Source: Curtobacterium luteum
GTDB taxonomy: Bacteria > Actinomycetota > Actinomycetes > Actinomycetales > Microbacteriaceae
Assembly (NCBI RefSeq): GCF_014646995.1
Contig: NZ_BMOI01000015.1
Coordinates: 19,105-80,233, forward strand
Length of the DNA stretch: 61,129 nucleotides
Direction of reading: 5' to 3'
Made by a program: the position numbers and the translations under genes. The notes below the pieces were generated by a model. That model made no database searches and was not told where the DNA came from. It worked only from the letters and a program-made list of their open reading frames with translations. Position 1 is the first letter of the stretch, and each line of letters begins with the position of its first letter. Shown piece after piece: positions 51,713 to 61,039 of this stretch.

Positions 51713-52297
51713 TCAGGCGCGCGTGGCCGCGTCGATGAGGGTCGCGGCGGCGCGGCGCGCGTGCGTCGCCGGCGCGCTGTCGCCCGCGATCGCCGCGGTG
51801 GTCTGGGCGCCCTCGGCGAGGAGCGCCAGCTGGGCGGCGAGTTCCTCGGCCGCGACCCGGTCCGGCACGACCTCGGCCGCGAGCCCGGCGACGTACTCCT
51901 GGAACGACTCCTTGTGCTCCCGGGCGATCCGGGCCACCGTCGGCGAGGTCGAGCCGAGCTCGCCGAACGCGTTGATGAACCCGCAGCCGCGGAACGTGTC
52001 GTCACTGAACCACTGCTCGAGGAAGTCGTACATCGCCAGCAGACGGTCGCGGGGCGTGGCCGCGGCGGCGACGGCTTGCTCGATGCCGTGCTCCCAGTAC
52101 TCGTGCCGTCCCGTCAGCACGGCTGCGACGAGCTGCTCCTTGCCCGGGAACGCCGCGTAGAGCTTCTTGAGCGACACCCCGGCGCCGGTGCGGATCTCGT
52201 CCATCCCGACCGACTGGATGCCGCGCGCGTAGAAGAGCTCGTCGGCGACCGCGACGATGTGCGCCCTGGTGTCCGCCTCGACCGTGCTCGTAGCCAT
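51713..52297 (-). CDS. TetR-family transcriptional regulator
   Basis: 194 residues. The N-terminal HTH is TRAHIVAVADELFYARGIQSVGMDEIRTGAGVSLKKLYAAFPGKEQLVAAVL. The C-terminal domain LLAMYDFLEQWFSDDTFRGCGFINAFGELGSTSPTVARIAREHKESFQEYVAGLAAE resembles TetR_C regulators of the YcdC/AcrR kind. Divergent from the alpha/beta hydrolase gene. Two near-identical sites lie between them, so it probably represses both itself and the hydrolase. ATG at 52297. Confidence 0.9.
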   Translation of the reverse strand: MATSTVEADTRAHIVAVADELFYARGIQSVGMDEIRTGAGVSLKKLYAAFPGKEQLVAAVLTGRHEYWEHGIEQAVAAAATPRDRLLAMYDFLEQWFSDDTFRGCGFINAFGELGSTSPTVARIAREHKESFQEYVAGLAAEVVPDRVAAEELAAQLALLAEGAQTTAAIAGDSAPATHARRAAATLIDAATRA

Positions 52298-52334
52298 GTC
52301 GTACCCCGTTCCCTGCGTGTTCACCGTTCCCGTG

Positions 52335-53257
<923 letters not shown>

Positions 53258-53279
53258 CCGTTCCGGCGCTGGTCGCCGG

Positions 53280-53341
53280 CGCACAACCGAAGTCACCCCG
53301 CGCCGCGGTTTTCCGCGGTTCGGGGTGACTTTGGTTGTGCG
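53280..53341. repeat. Dispersed repeat family B, copy 3 (62 bases)
   Basis: Same length and end sequences as 49499-49560 (CGCACAACC and GGTTGTGCG). The inner arm differs, with CCGCGG pairing. It lies between the convergent hydrolase and 83-aa genes. Confidence 0.8.
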
Positions 53342-53365
53342 GACGCGAACCGCGTGGCGCGGCGC

Positions 53366-53617
53366 TCAGTCCTCTTCCGGTGCGTCGTCCGGGTTCGTCA
53401 CCTGCGCGTGGCCGGCGGGGTCGAGGTGGATCGACGTGCCGTCGTCGAGCTCGACGATCGGCTTCCCCTCGAGGAACGTGAGCGTCCACCCCCACGACGA
53501 CGTGTCGACGGACTCGGCCGCGAGCTCCTCCTCGACCCCCTGCACGGCGACGACCATCGCTTCGGGGAGTCGCGCAGGCGGCTGCCCACCCACGCTCCAT
53601 CGTGTGCCCAACTGCAT
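53366..53617 (-). CDS. Small hypothetical protein, 83 aa
   Basis: Begins MQLGTRWSVGGQPPARLPEAMVVAVQGVEEELAAESVDTSSWGWTLTFLEGKPIVELDDGTSIHLDPAGHAQVTNPDDAPEED. It reads as a small beta-rich domain with an acidic tail; WTLTFLEGKPIVELDDGTSI suggests paired strands. Cytoplasmic, function unknown. The ATG at 53617 has a GGAGG site (53627-53623) that lies within a family A repeat half-site. It follows valS on the same strand after 63 bases. Confidence 0.7.
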   Translation of the reverse strand: MQLGTRWSVGGQPPARLPEAMVVAVQGVEEELAAESVDTSSWGWTLTFLEGKPIVELDDGTSIHLDPAGHAQVTNPDDAPEED

Positions 53618-53636
53618 CCGTGCCTCCAGTCCGGTG
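53618..53636 (-). repeat. Family A half-site supplying a ribosome binding site
   Basis: On the minus strand, CGGACTGGAGGCACGG runs directly into the ATG of the 83-aa gene. Its GGAGG is five bases from the start codon. Confidence 0.6.
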
Positions 53637-53680
53637 CGGGTCGACCGGTCGCGGACGCGAGCCGGCCGACCCGTGCGACG

Positions 53681-56305
53681 CTACGCCGGCTGTTCCGCCA
53701 GCTCGATGTCGACGACGGCCAGCTCGGCGCCGTCCGTGAACGACAGGTCCGCGATGCGGCCGACGGCCGCGAGGTCGACGGCAGCACGCTCGATGAGCGC
53801 ACGCGTCTCGGCGGGCGCGGCGACGACCGCCCGCGTCACCGGCGTCTTCTGGGACGCCTTGGCCGCCGTCTTCGCACCGCGGATGCCGATGAGCGCCTGG
53901 CCGACGGCCGCGAGCAGGCCCGACGGCCCTGCACCCAGCCGGTCGGCTGCACCCGGCCCCGCGGCGGCCGCCAGGCCGCTCGCAGTAGGCCACTGTGCGC
54001 GGTGCACGCTGGTCTCGTGGGTCCAGGCCCAGACCTCCTCGGTCGCGAACGGGAGGAACGGTGCCAGCAGGCGGAGCAGCGCGTCGATCGCGGCGCGCAG
54101 CGCGAGGACCGCGCTCGCCTGCGTCTCGTGCGTTGCGTCGGTCGCGGTGCCGTAGGCGCGCTCCTTCACGAGCTCGAGGTAGTCGTCGCAGAACGTCCAG
54201 AAGAAGCGCTCGGTGACCTCGAGGGCCCGGGCGTGGTCGAAGCCGTCGAACGCGGCCGTCGCCTGCTCGATGACCGACCCGAGCTCGGCGAGCATGTCGG
54301 TGTCGAGCGCCTCGGTCACGGCGTGCGCGCCCTCGGGCAGCGGGAAGCCGTAGACGAACTTCGCCGCGTTGAGGACCTTGATCGCCAGGCGTCGGCCGAC
54401 CTTGATCTGCTTCGGGTTCTGCGGGTCGAACGCCGCGTCCGTGCCGAGCTTCGAGGAGGCCGCCCAGTACCGGACCGCGTCCGCGCCGTGCTGCTCGAGG
54501 ATCGACAGCGGCGTGACGACGTTGCCCTTCGACTTCGACATCTTCTTGCGGTCGGGGTCGACGATGAAGCCGGAGATGCTCGCGTGCTTCCACGGCACGA
54601 CGTCCGCTTCGAGCTGGCTGCGGAGCACCGTCGTGAAGAGCCAGGTGCGGATGATGTCCTGCGCCTGCGGCCGGACGTCGTACGGGAACACCAGGTCGTA
54701 CAGCGCCGGGTCGGACTCCCATTTGCCCGCGAGCTGCGGGGTCAGCGACGAGGTCGCCCAGGTGTCCATGACGTCGAGCTCGCCCTGGAAGCCGCCCGCG
54801 ACACCGCGCTGCGACTCCTCGTAGCCGGGGGCCGGCTCGGACGCCGGGTCGACCGGGAGCTGGTCCTCGGTCGGCACGATCGGCTGGTCGTACACCGGGT
54901 TGCCGTCGGCGTCGAGCGGGTACCAGACCGGCAGCGGCACGCCGAAGAAGCGCTGGCGGGAGATGAGCCAGTCGCCGGAGAGGCCGCCGACCCAGTTGTC
55001 GTAGCGGACGCGCATGAAGTCCGGGTGGAACGCGATCTCCTCGCCGCGCTTCCGGAGCGTGGTCTTGAGCTCCTCGTCACGCGCGCCGTTCACGATGTAC
55101 CACTGGCGCGTCGAGACGATCTCGAGCGGCTTGTCGCCCTTCTCGAAGAACTTCACCGGGTGGTTGATGGTCTTCACGTCGCCGATGAGCTCGCCGGACT
55201 CGGTGAGGGCGTCCACGACGACCTTCTTCGCCGAGAACACGGTCTTGCCCGCCATCTCCGCGTAGAGCGCCTTGCCCTGCTCGCTCGCGATCCACGTCGG
55301 CTCGTCGGAGCGGACACGGCCGTCGAAGCCGATGATCGCGCGGTTCGGCAGCTGCAGCTCGCGCCACCACACGACGTCGGTGGTGTCGCCGAAGGTGCAG
55401 ACCATCGCGATGCCGGCGCCCTTGTCCTGCTGCGCGAGGTGGTGTGCGAGCACCGGGACCTCGACGTCGAACAGGGGCGAGCGGACCGTGGTGCCGAAGA
55501 GGTCCTGGAAGCGCTCGTCGTCGGGGTGCGCGACGAGGGCGACGCAGGCGGGGAGGAGCTCCGGGCGGGTGGTCTGGATGACGACGTCGTCCCCGCCGTC
55601 CGTCCGGTGGAAGGCCAGCCCGTGGTACGCGCCGGGCATCTCCTTGTCCTCGAGCTCCGCCTGGGCGACGGCCGTGCGGAAGGTGACGTCCCAGAGCGTC
55701 GGAGCGTCGGCCTGGTAGGCCTCGCCGCGCTCCAGGTTGCGGAGGAAGGCACGCTGGGCGCTGGCCCGCGAGGTGTCGTCGATCGTGCGGTACGACTGCG
55801 TCCAGTCGACGGAGAGGCCGAGCGTGCGGAAGAGGTGTTCGAACTGCTGCTCGTCCTGCACGGTCAGCCGCTCGCACAGCTCGATGAAGTTGCGGCGCGA
55901 GATCGGGAGCTGGTCGGCGGCCTTGCTCGACTTGGTGTCACCGCCCTCGAACGGCGGGACGAAGGCCGGGTCGTAGGGGAGCTGCGGGTCGCAGCGGACG
56001 CCGTAGTAGTTCTGCACGCGGCGCTCGGTCGGCAGCCCGTTGTCGTCCCAGCCCATCGGGTAGAAGACGTGCTTGCCGCGCATCCGCTCGTACCGGGCCT
56101 TGAGGTCGGTGTGGGTGTACGAGAACACGTGACCGATGTGCAGCGAGCCCGAGGCGGTCGGCGGCGGGGTGTCGATTGAGTAGACGGCGGCGCGGTCACC
56201 GGCGGCGGAACGGTCGAAGCGGTAGGTGCCGTCCTGCTCCCAGACCGGGCCCCAGACGTCTTCGAGTCCGTCGACCGTGGGCTTCTCGGGCAGGGGCTTC
56301 GACAT
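53681..56305 (-). CDS. valS: Valyl-tRNA synthetase
   Basis: 874-residue class I synthetase charging tRNA-Val. The HIGH motif is in SLHIGHVFSYTHTDLKARYERMRGKHVFYPMGWDDNGLPTERRVQNYYG. The editing (CP1) domain spans roughly 190-390 with TTRPELLPACVALVAHPDD. KMSKS is in DPDRKKMSKSKGNVVTP. C-terminal helical anticodon domain and a coiled tail follow. The ATG at 56305 begins MSKPLPEKPTVDGLEDVWGPVWEQDG, with GGAAGG upstream. No T-box leader recognised; TACCAT (56413-56408, minus) is a possible -10. Confidence 0.96.
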   Translation of the reverse strand: MSKPLPEKPTVDGLEDVWGPVWEQDGTYRFDRSAAGDRAAVYSIDTPPPTASGSLHIGHVFSYTHTDLKARYERMRGKHVFYPMGWDDNGLPTERRVQNYYGVRCDPQLPYDPAFVPPFEGGDTKSSKAADQLPISRRNFIELCERLTVQDEQQFEHLFRTLGLSVDWTQSYRTIDDTSRASAQRAFLRNLERGEAYQADAPTLWDVTFRTAVAQAELEDKEMPGAYHGLAFHRTDGGDDVVIQTTRPELLPACVALVAHPDDERFQDLFGTTVRSPLFDVEVPVLAHHLAQQDKGAGIAMVCTFGDTTDVVWWRELQLPNRAIIGFDGRVRSDEPTWIASEQGKALYAEMAGKTVFSAKKVVVDALTESGELIGDVKTINHPVKFFEKGDKPLEIVSTRQWYIVNGARDEELKTTLRKRGEEIAFHPDFMRVRYDNWVGGLSGDWLISRQRFFGVPLPVWYPLDADGNPVYDQPIVPTEDQLPVDPASEPAPGYEESQRGVAGGFQGELDVMDTWATSSLTPQLAGKWESDPALYDLVFPYDVRPQAQDIIRTWLFTTVLRSQLEADVVPWKHASISGFIVDPDRKKMSKSKGNVVTPLSILEQHGADAVRYWAASSKLGTDAAFDPQNPKQIKVGRRLAIKVLNAAKFVYGFPLPEGAHAVTEALDTDMLAELGSVIEQATAAFDGFDHARALEVTERFFWTFCDDYLELVKERAYGTATDATHETQASAVLALRAAIDALLRLLAPFLPFATEEVWAWTHETSVHRAQWPTASGLAAAAGPGAADRLGAGPSGLLAAVGQALIGIRGAKTAAKASQKTPVTRAVVAAPAETRALIERAAVDLAAVGRIADLSFTDGAELAVVDIELAEQPA

Positions 56306-56454
56306 GGCGGGCCTTCCGTTCGGTGCGGTGCTGGGACCGCTCTGTGCGGCACCGAGTCCGTGGTGAGGTGCCTGAATGTCCACGCACGTGCGGCGCGGTA
56401 CCCCCGATGGTAGCGGCTCGCACCGTCATCGCCGACGGCCGATACCACACCGGC

Positions 56455-56484
56455 CTGACGGACACGCCGGGCGTTTGGTAGGCT
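56455..56484 (+). promoter_or_regulatory. Putative promoter of the ProP-like transporter gene
   Basis: CTGACG (56455-56460) and TAGGCT (56479-56484) are separated by 18 bases. The predicted leader is about 90 bases. Confidence 0.4.
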
Positions 56485-56582
56485 GTCGGAGTTTGTCCGG
56501 CGGACGCGGGGTTCGCGAGGACTGCAGTGACGCCGTCCGCCGGGCGCCCGAAGGCAAGACTCAGCACTACCGGAGGAACGAT

Positions 56583-58163
56583 TTGTCACCGAACCAGACC
56601 AGCCCCGCGAACGGCGATCGGCCGCTGCGGACGAAGGGCGCCGTGAAGCGGGCCCGCCGCAAGCTGACGAAGGACGACGTCACCGTCGTCGAGGAGTCGC
56701 TGCTCAAGCGCGCCGTCGCGGCCGCCGCCCTCGGCAACGCGATGGAGTGGTTCGACTTCGGCATCTTCGCGTACCTGACGGTCACGATCTCGCAGGTGTT
56801 CCTGCCGAAGGGGGACCCGGCGGCCAACGTCGTCGCGACCTTCGGGTTCTTCGCGGCCGCGTTCATCGTGCGCCCGATCGGTGGGGCCGTGTTCGGCCCG
56901 ATCGGCGACCGGATCGGCCGGCAGAAGGTCCTCGCACTGACGATGATCCTCATGGCGGCCGGCACGCTCATGATCGGCCTGATCCCCTCGTACCAGACCA
57001 TCGGCTTCTGGGCGCCGGTGCTGCTGCTCGTGGCCCGCTTCGTGCAGGGCTTCTCGACCGGTGGCGAGTACGGCGGCGCCGCGACGTTCATCGCCGAGTA
57101 CTCGCCGGACAAGCGCCGCGGGTTCATGGGCTCGTGGCTCGAGTTCGGCACGCTCGCCGGCTACGTGCTCGGCGCCTCGATCGTCACCGGCCTGCAGTTC
57201 GGCCTCTCCGAGGACGCACTCCTCAGCTGGGGCTGGCGCATCCCGTTCATCGTCGCCGGTCCGCTCGGCCTCATCGGGCTCTACCTCCGGCTCAAGCTCG
57301 AGGAGACCCCGGCGTTCCAGAAGCAGCAGGAGCAGGCCGCCGAGCGCGAGTCCCAGAAGACCCCGTTCCTCCGCCTCTTCGCCGAGAACTGGCGCTCGCT
57401 GCTCATCTGCATCGGCCTGGTGCTGGTCTTCAACGTGACCGACTACATGCTGCTGTCGTACATGCCGACGTACCTCGAGCAGAACCTCGGCCAGAACGCG
57501 ACCTTCGGCCTGATCCTCATCGTGATCGTGATGATCCTGATGATGGTCGTCATCACGTTCGGCGGTCGGCTCTCCGACCGGTTCGGCCGACGCCCGGTGC
57601 TGGCCGCGGGCTGCATCGGCTTCTTCCTGCTGTCGTGGCCGTCGCTCAAGCTCGTCCAGAGCGGCACCGGCGTGGGGGTGTTCTTCGGCCTCCTCATCCT
57701 GGGGCTCGTGCTCGTCACGTTCACCTCGACGATGCCCTCGACGCTCCCCGCGCTGTTCCCGACGATCATCCGTTACGGGGCGCTCGCGATCGCGTTCAAC
57801 GTCTCCGTCTCGCTCTTCGGTGGCACCACCCCGCTCGCGACCTCGGCGCTCATCAACGCCGCGAAGGACGCCGGGCTCGGCTGGGCCGAGGACATCCCCG
57901 CGTTCTACCTCATGATCGCGGCCGTGATCGGCCTCGTCGCGGTGTACTTCACGAAGGAGACCGCCGCCACCCCGCTGATGGGGTCGGGCCCGACGGTCGC
58001 GCACGAGGACGAGATCGCCGCGGTCATCGAGGACTACAACGACCCGGAGTCCGACCTCGCCCAGTCCGACTGGGCGAAGGACTTCTCGACGAGCGAGATC
58101 CCCGTGATCAGCGGCGACGCGCCGACGTCCGGCGGTGAGCGCACGGAGCCCACGGGCTCCTGA
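56583..58163 (+). CDS. MFS transporter, metabolite:H+ symporter family (ProP-like)
   Basis: 526 residues with twelve membrane helices. The MHS signature is GNAMEWFDFGIFAYLTVTISQVFLP, then FIVRPIGGAVFGPIGDRIGRQKVLALTMILMA, VLLLVARFVQGFSTGGEYGGAATFIAEYSPDKRRGFMGSW and GGRLSDRFGRRPVL. These match ProP-type symporters for proline, betaine or dicarboxylates. The cytoplasmic tail (EDEIAAVIEDYNDPES and on) is acidic, and lacks ProP's long coiled coil. TTG start with GGAGG six bases upstream. Substrate probably a compatible solute. Confidence 0.92.
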   Translation: MSPNQTSPANGDRPLRTKGAVKRARRKLTKDDVTVVEESLLKRAVAAAALGNAMEWFDFGIFAYLTVTISQVFLPKGDPAANVVATFGFFAAAFIVRPIGGAVFGPIGDRIGRQKVLALTMILMAAGTLMIGLIPSYQTIGFWAPVLLLVARFVQGFSTGGEYGGAATFIAEYSPDKRRGFMGSWLEFGTLAGYVLGASIVTGLQFGLSEDALLSWGWRIPFIVAGPLGLIGLYLRLKLEETPAFQKQQEQAAERESQKTPFLRLFAENWRSLLICIGLVLVFNVTDYMLLSYMPTYLEQNLGQNATFGLILIVIVMILMMVVITFGGRLSDRFGRRPVLAAGCIGFFLLSWPSLKLVQSGTGVGVFFGLLILGLVLVTFTSTMPSTLPALFPTIIRYGALAIAFNVSVSLFGGTTPLATSALINAAKDAGLGWAEDIPAFYLMIAAVIGLVAVYFTKETAATPLMGSGPTVAHEDEIAAVIEDYNDPESDLAQSDWAKDFSTSEIPVISGDAPTSGGERTEPTGS

Positions 58164-58164
58164 C

Positions 58165-58222
58165 GACCGGCCTGGAGGCGCGGTACGGGTCCGTCCCGCA
58201 CCGCGCCTCCCGTCGTCCGGTC
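58165..58222. repeat. Dispersed repeat family A, full copy
   Basis: GACCGGCCTGGAGGCGCGG opens and CCGCGCCTCCCGTCGTCCGG nearly closes the copy; the outer ends GACCGG and CCGGTC also pair. It lies just after the transporter stop, between convergent genes. Confidence 0.75.
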
Positions 58223-58248
58223 GCGCTGGTGCGGGTCGCGCGCTGAGC

Positions 58249-58420
58249 GAGTCTCGCGCGGCACGAGTCTCGCGCTGCGCGGGTCGCGCGCTGCCGCGAG
58301 TCTCGCGCTGCCGCGAGTCTCGCGCTGCGCGACATCGCTCGTGCGTTCGAGCGCGAGGAGTGTCGCGCAGCACGAGTCTCGGCTCGCGCAGCACGAGTCT
58401 CGGCTCGCGCGGCACGAGTC
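58249..58420. repeat. Complex tandem and inverted repeat block
   Basis: GAGTCTCG occurs six times, plus a seventh truncated GAGTCG, in the setting CGCGCTGC or GCTCGCGC. In the middle, GCGCGACA and TGTCGCGC flank CGCTCG/CGAGCG. No open frame with coding character. It fills the gap between convergent genes. Confidence 0.75.
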
Positions 58421-58427
58421 GGCCGCG

Positions 58428-60143
58428 TCAGGCGGCGGGGGCGGTCGGCCCGGTGGCCAGCACCTCGGCCGCGCGCAACAGCTGCGCCGTCACGGCGTGC
58501 GTCGGTCGCGAGAGCACCCGCTCGGCCGGTCCCCGTTCGACCACCGCACCCTCGTGGACGACGAGCACGTCGTCCGCCATCCGTCGGACCGCCCGCAGGT
58601 CGTGCGACACGAAGAGCATCGCCACGCCGGCGTCGTCCCGCAGCCGTTCGAGCAGCCCGAGCACCGCGTCCTGCACCGTGGCGTCGAGCGCCGTGACGGG
58701 TTCGTCGAGCACGAGGACCTCGGGGTCGGTCGCGAGCGACCGCGCGATCGCCAACCGCTGCCGCTGCCCGCCGGACAGGGTCAGCGGCGACCGGGCGCGC
58801 AGCGCGGGGTCGAGTCCGACCTGCCGGAGCGCGCCGTCGACCCGGTCCGCGAGCTCGCCCCAGGCCCGCCGTTCCGCTCCGCCGGAGAACGCGTCGGCGA
58901 GCACGCGCTCCACGTCCCAGCGGTCGTCGAAGGTCGCGCCGGGGTCCTGCACGACCGCGGCCACCCGGTGTCGACGGGCACGGCGCTCGCGTTCGGGCAG
59001 CGGCACCCACGGTCCACCGTCGAGCGTGACGGTGCCGGCGTCGGGGGACTCGAGTCCGAGGAGGATCCGGGCCAGCGTGGTCTTCCCCGAGCCGGACGCC
59101 CCGATGACCCCGAGCACGCGGCCGCGCTCGAGCACGAGTGCCGTGTCGTGCACCGCTGGGACGCCGTCGAACGCCCGCTCGAGGCCGTCCGCGACCAGGA
59201 TGCCCTCCCTCGCACCGTGCGAGTCGCCCGCATCGGCGGTCGCGTCGTGCGAGGTTCCGCGCACCGTGCGGGGGCTGTGCCCTGCCACGCTGTTGGGATC
59301 CTCGCACCGAGCGGGGGCGGGGGCGAGGGCAGATGCGGGGGCGGGTGCGGGGGCGGGGGCGGCCGCGTGCACGAGCGCCGCGGTCGCCGGGTGTTCGGGT
59401 GCGTCGAACACCCGCCCGACCGGCCCCTGCTCGACGATCCGGCCGTCCGCGACCACGGCCACCCGATCGGCCCAGCCGGCGACGAGGCCGAGGTCGTGCG
59501 TGATGACCAGCACGCCGGCTCCGCGTTGCTGGGCCCGGCGGAGCTGCTCCATGACGGCCACCGCGACACCGGCGTCGAGCGCGGTGGTCGGTTCGTCCGC
59601 GACGACGAGCGCGGGGGAGCCGATCGTGGCCGCCGCGATGAGGGCCCGCTGCCGCATCCCGCCGGAGAGCGTCCCGGCCAGCCGGCCGTCGGTCGCGATC
59701 GCGGGGTCGAGCCCGACGTCGGCGAGCGCGGTCCGCACGGCCTCGACCCGTTCGGCGGCGCGCATGGACGTGTGCAGTCGGAGTGCGTCCGCCACCTCGC
59801 GGCCGACCGGGCGGAGCGGGTCGAGGGCACCGAGGGCCTCCTGGCCGACGTACCCGACGCGGGTGCCGCGGAGCCGACGCCAGTCGCGTTCGCGGAAGCC
59901 CCTCGCGTCCGTGCCGGCCACCTCGAGCCGGTCGGCGGCGACCTCGGCTCGGTCGGCGGACAGCCCGAGGAGCGCGCGGGCGGTCACGGTCTTGCCCGAG
60001 CCCGAGGCACCCACGAGGGCGACCATCTCGCCGGGGGCGACGTGCAGTCGGACGTCGGACACGAGCCGGACGCCGTCGATCGTCACCGACAGCCCCTCGA
60101 CGGCCAGGACCGGGCTGCCGTGGGACGTGGTGGCGGCGCTCAC
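58428..60143 (-). CDS. Fused ABC transporter ATP-binding protein (DppD-DppF/NikDE type)
   Basis: 571 residues with two ATPase modules. First: GASGSGKT, LSGGMRQR, LVVADEPTTALD. Second: GASGSGKTT, LSGGQRQR, LVLDEPVTALD. The linker holds an Ala-Pro repeat (APAPAPAPASALAPAPA). It energises peptide- or nickel-type uptake (oligopeptide permease family). GTG start at 60143 in a GTGA overlap with the permease stop. It is not closely similar to the fused ATPase at 25851 and seems an independent system. Confidence 0.92.
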   Translation of the reverse strand: MSAATTSHGSPVLAVEGLSVTIDGVRLVSDVRLHVAPGEMVALVGASGSGKTVTARALLGLSADRAEVAADRLEVAGTDARGFRERDWRRLRGTRVGYVGQEALGALDPLRPVGREVADALRLHTSMRAAERVEAVRTALADVGLDPAIATDGRLAGTLSGGMRQRALIAAATIGSPALVVADEPTTALDAGVAVAVMEQLRRAQQRGAGVLVITHDLGLVAGWADRVAVVADGRIVEQGPVGRVFDAPEHPATAALVHAAAPAPAPAPASALAPAPARCEDPNSVAGHSPRTVRGTSHDATADAGDSHGAREGILVADGLERAFDGVPAVHDTALVLERGRVLGVIGASGSGKTTLARILLGLESPDAGTVTLDGGPWVPLPERERRARRHRVAAVVQDPGATFDDRWDVERVLADAFSGGAERRAWGELADRVDGALRQVGLDPALRARSPLTLSGGQRQRLAIARSLATDPEVLVLDEPVTALDATVQDAVLGLLERLRDDAGVAMLFVSHDLRAVRRMADDVLVVHEGAVVERGPAERVLSRPTHAVTAQLLRAAEVLATGPTAPAA

Positions 60144-61039
60144 CGTGCACCACCGCGTCGTCGGATCGCCCGACCGAGCACCGTGACCGCGGTCGCGAGC
60201 ACGACGATCGCCAGACCCGGGAACGTGCTCATCCACGGCGCGGTCTGCAGGTACGTGCGGCCGTCCGCGAGCATCGCACCCCACTCCGGGGCCGGCGGTG
60301 GCGTCCCGACGCCGAGGTAGCTCAGTGCGGACGCCCACACGACGGCCTGGCCGACGCCGAGCGTACCGACCGCGACCACGGGCCAGAGCGCGGCGGGCAG
60401 GACGTGGCGGACGACGATGCGGGCGGGGGAACGGCCGAGCAGGACAGCGGTCTCGACGACCTGCGACTCCCGGGCCGTGCGCACGAGGCCCCGCACGATC
60501 CGCGCGTAGCCCGGCGCGGTCGCGAACCCCACGGCGAGCACCGCGGGCACCGGACCGGGGCCGGTGACGGCGATGACGACGAGCGCGACGAGCAGGAGCG
60601 GCAGCGCGAAGGCGACCTCGGTGACCCGGCCGACGACGGCGTCGAGCACGCGCCCACCGAGTCCGGCGAGCAGCCCGAGCAGGACACCGGTGGTGGCACC
60701 CACGAGGGTCGCCGCGAGCCCGACCACGAGCGACGGGCGCGTCCCCGCCACGACCCGCGCGAGGACGTCGCGGCCGGACTCGTCCGTGCCGAACGGGTGC
60801 GCCGCCGACGGCGGGAGGAGCGCTGCTCCCGGGTCCACGGCGAGCGGGTGGGCGCCGCCGAGCAGCGCAGGTGCGACGGCCGCCAGGACGGCGAGCGCGA
60901 CGACCACGGCCGCGACCAGTCCGGCGGCGCCGAGCGTCCCCCCACGGCGTCGCTCGGCACCCCCGGACGGAGCGCGGGTGGCCGTGGGACCCGTCGCGCC
61001 CGTCGTGGGCGTCCCCGCCGGGTCGAGGATCCCGCTCAC
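60140..61039 (-). CDS. ABC transporter permease, DppC-type
   Basis: 299 residues. A low-complexity N terminus (PTTGATGPTATRAPSGGAERRRGG) precedes the first helix (LVAAVVVALAVLAAVAPALLGG). HPFGTDESGRDVLARVVAGTRPSL is the DppC/NikC block. The EAA loop is ESQVVETAVLLGRSPARIVVRHVLPAALWPVVAVGTLGVGQAVVWASALSYLGVGTPPPAPEWG. GTG start at 61039. It overlaps the ATPase gene by 4 bases, and the frame upstream overlaps its own start in the same way. Confidence 0.9.
   Translation of the reverse strand: MSGILDPAGTPTTGATGPTATRAPSGGAERRRGGTLGAAGLVAAVVVALAVLAAVAPALLGGAHPLAVDPGAALLPPSAAHPFGTDESGRDVLARVVAGTRPSLVVGLAATLVGATTGVLLGLLAGLGGRVLDAVVGRVTEVAFALPLLLVALVVIAVTGPGPVPAVLAVGFATAPGYARIVRGLVRTARESQVVETAVLLGRSPARIVVRHVLPAALWPVVAVGTLGVGQAVVWASALSYLGVGTPPPAPEWGAMLADGRTYLQTAPWMSTFPGLAIVVLATAVTVLGRAIRRRGGAR

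Noticed and set aside
53354..56179. Open frame of more than 900 codons opposite valS
   Set aside because: Antisense shadow of a clear valyl-tRNA synthetase; no start signal and no domain.
56306..56420. T-box leader before valS
   Set aside because: No specifier hairpin or T-box consensus (TGGNACCGCG-like) followed by a terminator could be traced.
58249..58420. Possible CRISPR array or small-RNA gene
   Set aside because: Repeats are irregular and short, spacers are not unique, and no promoter is evident.
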